From: Actinokineospora auranticolor
Lineage (GTDB): Bacteria; Actinomycetota; Actinomycetes; Mycobacteriales; Pseudonocardiaceae
Direction: 5' to 3'
Assembly (NCBI RefSeq): GCF_002934265.1
Contig: NZ_PTIX01000002.1
Span: 248,001-312,000 of the forward strand
Length of the DNA stretch: 64,000 nucleotides
The position numbers and the translations under genes were made by a program. This document shows positions 35,358 to 42,720 of the stretch, one piece after another. Position 1 is the stretch's first letter. Every line of letters starts with the position of its first letter. The notes beneath the pieces were generated by a model that had not been told where the DNA came from, made no database searches, and was given only the letters and a program-made list of their open reading frames with translations.

Positions 35358-36245
35358 CTAGTCGGCGACGCGGTCGCGCAGCCACGCGCGCAGGCCCGGC
35401 CCATACTCCGGATGGTCGAGTGCGAAGTCCACGGCGGCACGCAGGAAGCCCCCGGGATTTCCCAGGTCATGGCGGCCGCCGCGGTGCACCACCACGTGCA
35501 CGGGGTGCCCCTCGGAGATCAGCAGCGCGATGGCGTCGGTGAGCTGCAGCTCGCCGCCCGCGCCCGGGGTGATCCGCTTGAGGGCGTCGAAGATCGCCCG
35601 GTCGAGCAGGTAGCGGCCCGCGGCGGCGAAGGTGGACGGGGCCTGGTCGGCCGGTGGCTTCTCCACCATGCCGTTGACCTTCTTGACGTCGTCCTCGCCG
35701 ATCTCCTCGACGTCGAAGACGCCGTAGGCGGAGACCTCTTCGAGGGGGACGTCGACGGCGCAGAGCACCGAGCCGCCCTTCTCCGCGCGCACCTGGGCCA
35801 TCCGGGCGAGTACGCCGGTGGGCAGGACCAGGTCGTCGGGGAGCAGGACGGCGACGGCCTCGTCCTCGGGCCGCAGGTTGGGCTCGGCGCAGCCGACGGC
35901 GTGCCCGAGGCCGAGCGCCTCCTCCTGGATGGCGGTCTCGGCGGCCAGCAGGCCCGGGGCCCGGCGGACCTTGTCGAGCAGGGCGGTCTTGCCCCGCGCT
36001 TCCAGCGTCTTCTCCAGCTCCGGGCGGGGCTGGAAGTACTGGGCGACGGCCTCCTTGCCCGGCGACGTCACGATGATGAGGCGGGTGGCACCGGCCTCGG
36101 CGGCCTCGGCGGCCACGTATTCGATACCGGGGGTGTCGACCACCGGCAGCAGTTCTTTGGGGACCGCCTTGGTGGTGGGGAGGAATCGGGTGCCCAGACC
36201 GGCCGCGGGCACGATGGCGGCGGTGAATGCGGTCGACGCGCTCAT
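35358..36245 (-). CDS. galU: UTP-glucose-1-phosphate uridylyltransferase
   Basis: A 295-residue nucleotidyltransferase that makes UDP-glucose for envelope glycans and galactose use. The nucleotide loop is AAGLGTRFLPTTKAVPKELLPV (residues 14-35), then DDLVLP (UTP/metal), GMVEKP and GGELQLTDAI. ATG at 36245; the longer frame to 36509 crosses the divergent gene and is not real. It is divergent from the 5-formyl-THF cyclo-ligase gene with only 24 bp between start codons, so their promoters overlap. Confidence 0.95.
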   Translation of the reverse strand: MSASTAFTAAIVPAAGLGTRFLPTTKAVPKELLPVVDTPGIEYVAAEAAEAGATRLIIVTSPGKEAVAQYFQPRPELEKTLEARGKTALLDKVRRAPGLLAAETAIQEEALGLGHAVGCAEPNLRPEDEAVAVLLPDDLVLPTGVLARMAQVRAEKGGSVLCAVDVPLEEVSAYGVFDVEEIGEDDVKKVNGMVEKPPADQAPSTFAAAGRYLLDRAIFDALKRITPGAGGELQLTDAIALLISEGHPVHVVVHRGGRHDLGNPGGFLRAAVDFALDHPEYGPGLRAWLRDRVAD

Positions 36246-36269
36246 GGACACGCAGCCTAACCTCGTGGT

Positions 36270-36878
36270 GTGGCCGGGCATGGGAGTGATCTCGATGCGA
36301 CTCGCGCGTGGAGCAAGGACCAGTGGCGGCGGGCGCTGCTCGCCGAGCGCAGGCGGGTCCCGGCCAGCACCCGCTTCGCCGAGGCGATCCAGCTCACGAC
36401 CCAGCTGACCAGCGGAAAGGTGGTCGGCCGGGGGCAGACGCTGTGCGCGTACGTGCCCATCGGATCGGAACCCGGCTCGGTCCAGATGCTTGATGAGGTA
36501 GCCGATCACGGGGTGCGGATACTGCTCCCGATCGTGGCGGGGGCCGGCCCGCTGGACTGGGCGTGGTATGACGGCAGGGAGTACCTGCGACCCGGCCCGT
36601 TCGGGCTGCTTCAGCCGATCGGGGAGCGGCTGGGCGAGGCGGCGTTACGGATCGCCGATGTGGTCCTGGTGCCCGCCCTGGCCGTGGACCGCAATGGCAC
36701 CCGATTGGGTCGAGGCGCGGGGTACTACGACCGATCGCTGTCGATCGCGGCGCCAGGAACGCCGCTGGTGGCGGTGGTGCGGGACGCGGAACTGTTCGAC
36801 GCGCTGCCCGCGGAACCGCACGACGTGACGGTCTCCGGGGTGCTGACCCCGGGGCGGGGGTTGCTCCGCTTTCGCTGA
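36270..36878 (+). CDS. 5-formyltetrahydrofolate cyclo-ligase
   Basis: A 202-residue enzyme that turns 5-formyl-THF into 5,10-methenyl-THF using ATP. The folate/ATP motifs are CAYVPIGSEPGS and the hallmark LGRGAGYYDRSL. The GTG at 36270 opens the frame; no ribosome site is visible, so leaderless translation is possible. The order galU/cyclo-ligase is shared with mycobacteria. Confidence 0.92.
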   Translation: MAGHGSDLDATRAWSKDQWRRALLAERRRVPASTRFAEAIQLTTQLTSGKVVGRGQTLCAYVPIGSEPGSVQMLDEVADHGVRILLPIVAGAGPLDWAWYDGREYLRPGPFGLLQPIGERLGEAALRIADVVLVPALAVDRNGTRLGRGAGYYDRSLSIAAPGTPLVAVVRDAELFDALPAEPHDVTVSGVLTPGRGLLRFR

Positions 36879-36943
36879 CCTCTGCCGATTGTGATGTCGT
36901 GCGGGAACATTTGCGCTCCGTACCGGCGTTGCCGCAGAATCGG

Positions 36944-36970
36944 TTAGCACTCATTCACATCGAGTGCCAG
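36944..36970 (+). promoter_or_regulatory. CIRCE-like HrcA operator upstream of ruc
   Basis: The left half TTAGCACTC is a perfect match to the CIRCE consensus, the spacer is exactly 9 bp, and the right half GAGTGCCAG matches GAGTGCTAA at seven of nine positions. It lies 24 bp before the ruc start. HrcA represses heat-shock genes through this element, and I recall that the M. tuberculosis homologue (Rv0991c) is in the HrcA regulon. Confidence 0.78.
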
Positions 36971-36993
36971 GTCGCGAAGAGGAGCTCAGCCCA

Positions 36994-37326
36994 GTGCCCA
37001 CGTACCAGTACGCCTGTACGGCATGCGCGCACCGGTTCGAGGCGGTGCAGTCGTTCTCCGACGCCGCGCTCACCGAGTGCCCGGAGTGCGCAGGCCGCCT
37101 CCGCAAGCTCTACGGCTCCGTCGGTGTCGTGTTCAAGGGCAGCGGCTTCTACCGCAACGACAGCCGCTCGAACACCAAGGGCACCTCGTCGACCACGCCG
37201 TCCACCAGCGCGTCGACGTCGTCCACCGACTCGTCCTCGACCCCGGCTTCCCCGTCGACCTCGACTCCGTCGACGCCCTCGGCGCCCGCCAAGTCGGACT
37301 CCGGGACGACCGCCAAGGCCTCCTGA
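36994..37326 (+). CDS. ruc: FmdB-type zinc-ribbon chaperone, Ruc-like
   Basis: A 110-residue protein with an N-terminal FmdB zinc ribbon (MPTYQYACTACAHRFEAVQSF; Cys8, Cys11, Cys29, Cys32) and a long disordered Ser/Thr/Pro tail from about residue 60. This size and layout match M. tuberculosis Rv0991c (Ruc), a redox-regulated holdase whose Cys release zinc on oxidation. The GTG at 36994 has GAGGAG upstream. The CIRCE-like operator in front supports a heat-shock chaperone role. Confidence 0.88.
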   Translation: MPTYQYACTACAHRFEAVQSFSDAALTECPECAGRLRKLYGSVGVVFKGSGFYRNDSRSNTKGTSSTTPSTSASTSSTDSSSTPASPSTSTPSTPSAPAKSDSGTTAKAS

Positions 37327-37434
37327 GTTATCCACATAGGGCTGAGTAGTCCACAGGCCCAACACGAGCGCTTCCGGGCACCGGATCTCCCTTTACGGTC
37401 GAGTCACCACAAGACTCAAGACCCGGGAGGTCCG

Positions 37435-38007
37435 GTGCCCGAACTCGTTCCCACCCTGCTGCGCGCCACCACGGTGCGGCGCGTCCTGGCCGCGTTGCTG
37501 CTGGTCGCCGCCGTGGTCGTCGCGGCCCGGCCGTCGACGGAGATCGACCTGGTGGTCGCCGCGCGCGCCCTGCCGCCAGGCGTCGCGTTGGCGGACGGCG
37601 ACGTCGTCATGATCAAAGGACCGCCGTCGCTGCGGTCGCTGACCAGCCCGGCGCAGGCCCGCGGCCGCGTGCCGACCGGTCCGATCGGCGCGGGCGAGCC
37701 GATCACGGAGCTGCGGCTGTTCGGGCCGGAGACGACCGCGGCGGCCGCGGGTCCGGACGCGGCGGTGGTGCCGGTCCGGGTGGCCGAGCCGGGCGTGGTC
37801 GCCCTGCTGCGGCCGGGGGCGCGGGTGGACGTGCTGGCGGCGGGCAAGGACGTCCACCACCCCGCTGTGCTGGCCCGGGACGCGTCGGTGGTGTCGGTGC
37901 GGCCGGGCGCCGAGGGGGACTTGGCGCTGCTGGCGCTGCCGCGCGAGGCGGCGACCGAAGTCGCCGCCGCCGCTTTGACGCGGGCGGTCGCACTCACACT
38001 TCGCTGA
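37435..38007 (+). CDS. SAF-domain membrane protein (CpaB/RcpC-like)
   Basis: A 190-residue protein with one N-terminal helix (VRRVLAALLLVAAVVVAARP) and an external SAF domain (IDLVVAARALPPGVALADGDVVMI through GEPITELRLFG). SAF domains of this class resemble pilus assembly CpaB and antifreeze/flagellar FlgA. The C-terminal part (VVPVRVAEPGVVALLRPGARVDVLAAG) is the RcpC-like repeat. No other Flp pilus genes are nearby, so the role is open. The GTG start has GGGAGG upstream. Confidence 0.82.
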   Translation: MPELVPTLLRATTVRRVLAALLLVAAVVVAARPSTEIDLVVAARALPPGVALADGDVVMIKGPPSLRSLTSPAQARGRVPTGPIGAGEPITELRLFGPETTAAAAGPDAAVVPVRVAEPGVVALLRPGARVDVLAAGKDVHHPAVLARDASVVSVRPGAEGDLALLALPREAATEVAAAALTRAVALTLR

Positions 38008-38068
38008 GCGCGCCCGCGTCCTATTTCCGATGGCATTTCCCGATCGGGGCGGAATCACCCCGGCCCGG

Positions 38069-38470
38069 TCAGCTCTTCTGCTGCTGCTGGCGGAGCAGGT
38101 CGCGGATTTCGATGAGGAGTTCGACGTCCGTCGGCTGCGCCGGACCGGGCTCCTCGCCGCGCTTGCGGCGTTCCTGGATGTGCTTCACCGGCAGGATGAT
38201 CAGGAAGTAGATGATCGCCGCGACGATGACGAAGTTGATGGTCGCGTTGATCACCGCCCCGAAGTCCAGGAAGGTGTTCTCCTTGCTGCCGATGATCCGG
38301 AACCCGAGACCGTCGGCGGCGTGCGTGCCGCCCGCGGAGTTGATCAGTGGTTTGACCAAGCCGTCGGTGAACGAGGTGACGATGGTGGTGAAGGCGGCGC
38401 CGATGATCACGGCGACGGAGAGGTCAATGACGTTCCCGCGCATCAGGAAGTCTTTGAAGCCCTTCAGCAC
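38069..38470 (-). CDS. mscL: Large-conductance mechanosensitive channel
   Basis: A 133-residue channel that opens under membrane tension to release solutes during osmotic downshock. The start is LKGFKDFLMRGNVIDLSVAVIIGAAF (TM1, 2-40), the periplasmic loop carries SAGGTHAADGLGF, TM2 is VINATINFVIVAAIIYFLIIL, and the C-terminal helix is LLIEIRDLLRQQQQ. GTG at 38470 is the family-like start; the longer frame is not. Confidence 0.95.
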   Translation of the reverse strand: MLKGFKDFLMRGNVIDLSVAVIIGAAFTTIVTSFTDGLVKPLINSAGGTHAADGLGFRIIGSKENTFLDFGAVINATINFVIVAAIIYFLIILPVKHIQERRKRGEEPGPAQPTDVELLIEIRDLLRQQQQKS

Positions 38471-39079
38471 TTTCGCACTCCTATCTCGGTGGGACGGTTC
38501 AGACGCCCGGGTGGCTGGGCTGCGGGGAGCGTAGCCGCTACCCCGAAGCACCCCGATCCGCCCAAGGGGTGACCGCGGTTGACCTCGAGGTCGCGGCTCA
38601 CGGGCTCCTCGACCGCGGGCGTCCTCGCCCACTACGGCGCCAGGCGACCCTGGGGAACGGCGTCGACGGCCGAGCTGGGGCAGGCTCTCACCGCCTGCCG
38701 ATCGCGGGCTCGGCGAGGTGGGACCGGACATGCCGGAAGCCGCGTCGGACTCCGCGTGCGCAGGTCGGGCGGTACCGGGTTCGACGTGCTCGGGTGGGGT
38801 GACAAACGGACTCGGTGTGATCAGGTTCGGTGGGCATGCGCCGGCTGGGTCAGCCGAGGCTGGGCCGGGCGCCCCCAGGTCGGGCGCCGTCGAGCTGGGA
38901 GTGGACGGCTTTGGCGGGCCGGAGCGGGGGGCTGGTCGGGTTGGGCCATCTCGAGCCGGGCGTCGGCGGGTTCGGTGTGGACGGTCCAGGACTCGGGCTG
39001 TTGGTCACCTGGACCGGGACACCGACCTGATCATGCGCCAGGCCAGGCCGCTGCTCGGTGGATCGCGTCCTCGGCGCAC
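38471..39079. other. Non-coding or decayed stretch upstream of mscL
   Basis: About 600 bp with several long open frames that have no family features and no codon-position bias. I see only the mscL promoter area and sequence leading into a decayed transposase. No gene is called. Confidence 0.5.
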
Positions 39080-39320
39080 GAGGTGACTGTTCGTCGAACC
39101 GGCAGGTCGCCTGGTCGCAGCCGACGGCGGCTACCAGGGCAACCCCACGGCGTGGTCATGCCCGTCGGCACGCCCTGCTCGACCGGCGGGAAGACCACAA
39201 CGCCGTCCATCGCGCCCACACGCTGCTGCGTCGAACACGCCCTCACCCGCTTGGAGAATTGGCAAATACCGCGCGACTATCGCGGCGGGCATCGCCTTCT
39301 TGCTCAACTTCACCACCACC
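39080..39320 (+). pseudogene. Remnant of an IS5-type DDE transposase
   Basis: The conserved C-terminal pieces of a DDE_Tnp_4-type transposase can be read, but in different frames. VAADGGYQGNP (about 39110-39145) is followed by ALLDRREDHNAVHRAH (about 39175-39215) and VEHALTRLENWQIPRDYR (about 39225-39285), which correspond to the usual ADxGYQG, the linker and the VEHxxARLKNW(K/Q)ILRD block. No intact frame or terminal inverted repeats are visible. It is a frameshifted fragment. Confidence 0.6.
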
Positions 39321-39461
39321 GGCTGTACAGCAACCACCGGGCAGACCCGCAAGATCAGTTACGAGACAGCACCCTGGCACGGGAGCCGATCGAATCGGTT
39401 CTCAGCGGTCGGGCGCGGTCGGGGCGTGCTCCACGAGGGTTGTGGGGCGAAGGGAGACCAC

Positions 39462-40331
39462 GTGATCGCGGCACTCAACCGGCTGGTCGACCTGGTCGAG
39501 GAGCACCTCACCGCGGAGTTCGACATCGGCGGGACGGCCAGGGCGCTCGGCACGACCGAGTACCACCTGCGCCGGATGTTCTCGTCGCTGCCGGGCATGC
39601 CGCTGTCGGAGTACGTGCGGCGGCGGCGCATGACCGTCGCCGCGGGCGAGGTCGTGCGGGGTGAGCGAGACCTGCTGGCCATCGCCGTCCGGTACGGCTA
39701 CGGCTCGACCGAGGCGTTCGGGCGCGCGTTCCGGGCGGTGCACGGCGCGAGCCCCGGCGAGGTCCGCCGCGCCGGGGGTCCCCCTCGCGCACAACCGCAG
39801 GTCAGGTTCCGCCTGACCGTCGAAGGGAGCACACCCATGGACACCCGCATCGTCGAGCGGTCCGCGTTCCGGCTCATCGGGCACGCGGCCCGCGTCCCGC
39901 TCGTGCACCAGGGCACCAACCCGCACATCGAGCGGCACATCGCCGCGCTACCGGAGGAGGCACACGTTCGGCTGAAAGCTCTCGCGGGCGGTGAACCGGG
40001 CGGGTTGTTGCAGGTCTGCGACGACCTCGACCCCGACAGCGCCGAGGGCAGCGAGTTGACCTACCTGCACGGGGTCGCCGTCTCCCCGGACACGCCCGCG
40101 CCCGACGACCTCGACGCCATCGAGGTGCCCGCGGGCACGTGGGCGGTCTTCCGCACCGAGGGGCCGCACCCCCAGGCGTTGCAGACGGCCTGGGCCACGA
40201 CGGCGACCGAGTGGTTCCCCGCCAACCCGTGGCGGCTGCGGGCGGGCCCGTCGATCGTCGCGGTCTTGGCGCGGACGACCGACTTCCGCACCGCGACCTG
40301 CGAGCTGTGGCTGCCGGTCGAGGCCGGGTGA
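39462..40331 (+). CDS. AraC-type regulator with GyrI-like ligand domain
   Basis: A 289-residue protein. The N-terminal AraC helix-turn-helix pair (about 1-105; LTAEFDIGGTARALGTTEYHLRRMFSS and VAVRYGYGSTEAFGRAFRAVHG) is followed by a GyrI-like small-molecule binding domain (about 125-285; FRLIGHAARVPLVHQGTNPHIERHI, AGTWAVFRTEGPHPQALQTAWATTATEWFP). It resembles Rob/BmrR-type multidrug sensors. GTG at 39462 has AAGGGAG upstream. The target genes are not obvious next to it. Confidence 0.9.
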   Translation: MIAALNRLVDLVEEHLTAEFDIGGTARALGTTEYHLRRMFSSLPGMPLSEYVRRRRMTVAAGEVVRGERDLLAIAVRYGYGSTEAFGRAFRAVHGASPGEVRRAGGPPRAQPQVRFRLTVEGSTPMDTRIVERSAFRLIGHAARVPLVHQGTNPHIERHIAALPEEAHVRLKALAGGEPGGLLQVCDDLDPDSAEGSELTYLHGVAVSPDTPAPDDLDAIEVPAGTWAVFRTEGPHPQALQTAWATTATEWFPANPWRLRAGPSIVAVLARTTDFRTATCELWLPVEAG

Positions 40332-40350
40332 CGGGCCGGTGAAACGCGTT

Positions 40351-40382
40351 CGCCCGGTCGGTACCGAGGTACCGACCGGGCG
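40351..40382. terminator. Hairpin between AraC-GyrI and small-protein genes
   Basis: CGCCCGGTCGGTAC (40351-40364) and GTACCGACCGGGCG (40369-40382) form a perfect 14-bp stem with a four-base loop between two convergent genes. Confidence 0.8.
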
Positions 40383-40403
40383 AACAGGAACGGGTAAGAC
40401 GGG

Positions 40404-40574
40404 TCAGCCGCCGTGGTGCGGGGGGCGGTTGGACAGGTACCAGTCGTCCGGGTTCGGGGTTTCCGGGTTCCGCAGCTGCTCGTCGCGGGTGATCTCCGGC
40501 AGCACGTCGCCGAAGATCTCGTCCAGGTTCGGGCGCTTCTTCTCCGGTTCCGGCTCGCGCGGGTCAGTTGCCAT
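40404..40574 (-). CDS. Conserved-looking 56-residue acidic protein
   Basis: This short gene starts ATGGCAACTGA inside the last bases of the moaB-like gene (11-bp overlap), so it is translationally coupled. The product begins MATDPREPEPEKKRPNLDE, continues IFGDVLPEITRDEQ and ends NPDDWYLSNRPPHHGG. It is acidic, Pro-rich and has no Cys or membrane helix. The coupling and the normal codon bias (mostly C/G third positions) argue that it is real. Function unknown. Confidence 0.75.
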   Translation of the reverse strand: MATDPREPEPEKKRPNLDEIFGDVLPEITRDEQLRNPETPNPDDWYLSNRPPHHGG

Positions 40575-41064
40575 CGAGACCGGACAGTTCGCCGATGACG
40601 TAGGGGACCAGCGCCGAGAGGGTGGCCATGCCGTCGCGGACGGCGGCGCGGGAGCCCGCCAGGTTCACCACGAGGGTGCTGCCCGACACGCCCACCAGGC
40701 CGCGCGAGATGCCCGCGTCGACGGCGGCCGCGGCCAGGCCGGAGGAGCGGATGGCCTCGGCGATGCCGGGGATGGGGCGGTCCAGCACGCCCTGGGTGGC
40801 GTCGGGGGTGACGTCGCGCGGGGACACGCCGGTGCCGCCGACGGTGATCACCAGGTCGGCGCCGCCGATGACCGCGGTGTTGAGCGCGTTGCGGATGGCG
40901 ACGGTCTCGCCGACCACGGACACGATGCCGTCGACGATGAAGCCCGCCTCCTCCAGCAGCTCGGTCACCAGCGGACCCACGGTGTCCTCGTGCTCCCGGT
41001 GCGCGACCCGGTCGTCCACAATCACGATGAGGGCCCTGCCGAGCCGCTGCACGCTGCGTTCCAT
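40564..41064 (-). CDS. MoaB/MogA-type molybdenum cofactor protein
   Basis: A 166-residue MoCF-fold protein. Motifs are ALIVIVDDRVAHREHEDTVGPLV, the molybdopterin loop VITVGGTGVSPRDVTPDA and LPGSRAAVRDG-like NLAGSRAAVRDGMATL. MogA-type proteins adenylylate molybdopterin before metal insertion. It corresponds in position to mycobacterial moaB2 near mscL. No other moa genes are in the window, so its link to Moco here is inferred from the family. Confidence 0.9.
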   Translation of the reverse strand: MERSVQRLGRALIVIVDDRVAHREHEDTVGPLVTELLEEAGFIVDGIVSVVGETVAIRNALNTAVIGGADLVITVGGTGVSPRDVTPDATQGVLDRPIPGIAEAIRSSGLAAAAVDAGISRGLVGVSGSTLVVNLAGSRAAVRDGMATLSALVPYVIGELSGLDGN

Positions 41065-41484
41065 GCTGTCACCGTAGCCGTACGGGCCGGGGTGGGCCGC
41101 TGGAGGTGGAGGCCGTCACAGCGCGCCCGCGGTGGCCGCCGCGGGTGCGCGGTCGGTGGGAATCCGCCGGGAATCACCTCTCGAAACCGCCATCCGGCGT
41201 AAACGCTCCCCCATTCCGACGACACGCCGGAGCGCGGGTACGTCAACACGCGTGGACAATGCGGGCGAAACGGTCCGCTTCTCGGAGGGAATCGCCGAAG
41301 CGGCGCGAGTGGACGGTCACTGTGGACACGGGAATCGCCCAGCCGGATTGGCCCGACAACTGAGCGAACGTCGAATACCGTCGCCCACCTGGCAATTCAC
41401 CGGCAAATGCACGAAGTCGAGCGCACGTCACTTTTCCCGGCCACCCACCCGGCGCCCCCGCCCGACGCACCCGCACGTGAACCC
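41065..41484. other. Intergenic stretch without a supported gene
   Basis: About 420 bp upstream of the moaB-like gene and downstream of a small membrane gene. Open frames here have no family features. I see no RNA gene, repeat or clear promoter box. Confidence 0.5.
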
Positions 41485-41796
41485 TCAGGCGAACCCGAGG
41501 GACAGCAGGAAGGTGAAGTACAGCCCGATGGCCAGCATGGCGGTCCTGGTCAGCACCACGCGCTCGGCGCGCAGGGCGTACTCCAGGCAGATCGCCCCCA
41601 GCACCACCCAGACGGCGGGATGCGCCCAGCGGACCAGGAACTCGTGGAACGCGGCCAGCCCCACGGGCGCCCGGACGGTAAGCACGGTCGCGTGCAGGAC
41701 GGCCACACCCAGGCACAGCACCGCGGCCGCCACCCCGAGCGGCAGCCGGATCGGCCCGCTGAGGGTGTCGCGCAGTCGGCGCAGCGGCGAGGACAT
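41485..41796 (-). CDS. Small multi-pass membrane protein
   Basis: A 103-residue protein with three membrane helices (LPLGVAAAVLCLGVAVLHATVL, HPAVWVVLGAICLEYALRA and TRTAMLAIGLYFTFLLSLGFA) after a basic N-terminal segment (RRLRDTLSG). ATG at 41796 has GGGGG immediately upstream. No family recognised. It stands alone. Confidence 0.7.
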   Translation of the reverse strand: MSSPLRRLRDTLSGPIRLPLGVAAAVLCLGVAVLHATVLTVRAPVGLAAFHEFLVRWAHPAVWVVLGAICLEYALRAERVVLTRTAMLAIGLYFTFLLSLGFA

Positions 41797-42309
41797 GCCC
41801 CCATTGTCAGGGCAGCGACCCGCTCCGCGCTCGCCACCCCCGCCTTCTCCGGGCGGACTCCCCCAGGTCAGAGCCCACCTCGGCCGTCCCGGTAGGACTC
41901 CACAACAAGAGTTTGACTGTCCACGGCGCGATGGACCGGACCACCTGGTCGCGCTCCCAAAGTCCACAGTGGAGAATCGGGAAAGTCTCCGACCAGCGAC
42001 GAAAGATCATCGGAGCCGGATCTGCATGTTGCATTCCGAAAGCAGGGCAACCACCTCGGGGAAACCGGGACGGGGTGTCCGCACCGGACAACACAAACCG
42101 ATCACATTTCCGCGACACCGCCCTTCCGGCCCCGAAATCAGCCCTTCGCGGGCAACGAACCCCCTCCGGATCGCCCTTCCCCGGCGCCGGACCGAACGGT
42201 CGCCGACCACCGACCTTCAGGCGGAGTTGAGAAACACTTGGGCGACGTCCGCATGTCGTACACCTACCCCGTCGCCCATTCACACCGCGTTCGCCGGAGT
42301 TCACACTCG

Positions 42310-42336
42310 TTCGCCAGGTGGGCACCACCTGGCGAA
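42310..42336. repeat. Perfect 12-bp inverted repeat hairpin
   Basis: TTCGCCAGGTGG and CCACCTGGCGAA flank a GCA loop. A partial copy of the arm (GTTCGCCGGAG) precedes it at about 42290. It lies in a 920-bp gap (41797-42720) where I find no supportable gene. No T-run follows, so a terminator role is not clear. Confidence 0.65.
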
Positions 42337-42576
42337 CAGGGCGAGGCCCCGCCAGCGGACAATCGCGGAAACCCCCGAACCGGAGGCGGACCGACGCACT
42401 TCTCCCGGAAGTCCTGCCCCGAGCTTTGAGCACAGCTGTTGGCGGCGCCCTACCGGATGAGCGAACCGGACAACGCGATCCGGGCCGCGCACACCGTCGC
42501 ACGGATCGTCACGGGCCGTTGGGAAGCAGAGTCCGCGGCCCGGGTCGGCTCCGGTTCGGCACTGCCGCAAAGCATT

Positions 42577-42652
42577 GGAGCCGCACCTACCGGATGAGGG
42601 GATTTCCGGTGGTGCGGCTCCAGTAGCGGGAGCTCCCTGGGGGTAGAGCTCC
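42577..42652 (-). terminator. Two hairpins downstream of htrA
   Basis: A long imperfect stem pairs 42577-42594 (GGAGCCGCACCTACCGGA) with 42605-42621 (one bulged T). A second, shorter one pairs GGAGCTC with GAGCTCC (42629-42652). Both lie 70-145 bp past the htrA stop and probably end its transcript. Confidence 0.6.
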
Positions 42653-42720
42653 GGCTCACCGGTTCGGGGGCAACTCGAACCGGGGTTGGTCTCGGGCGCG
42701 GGGCGCCCGAGCGTTCGGGG

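Noticed and set aside
38579-39664. A long + strand open frame of about 360 codons
   Set aside because: Most of it has no codon-position bias or family features. The only recognisable part is a transposase fragment that continues in other frames, and its end runs out of frame into the AraC-GyrI gene.
41807-42502. A minus-strand open frame of 231 codons in the gap after the small membrane gene
   Set aside because: Arg/Pro/Gly-rich translation typical of non-coding GC-rich DNA, no ribosome site or domain, and it covers hairpins and repeats.
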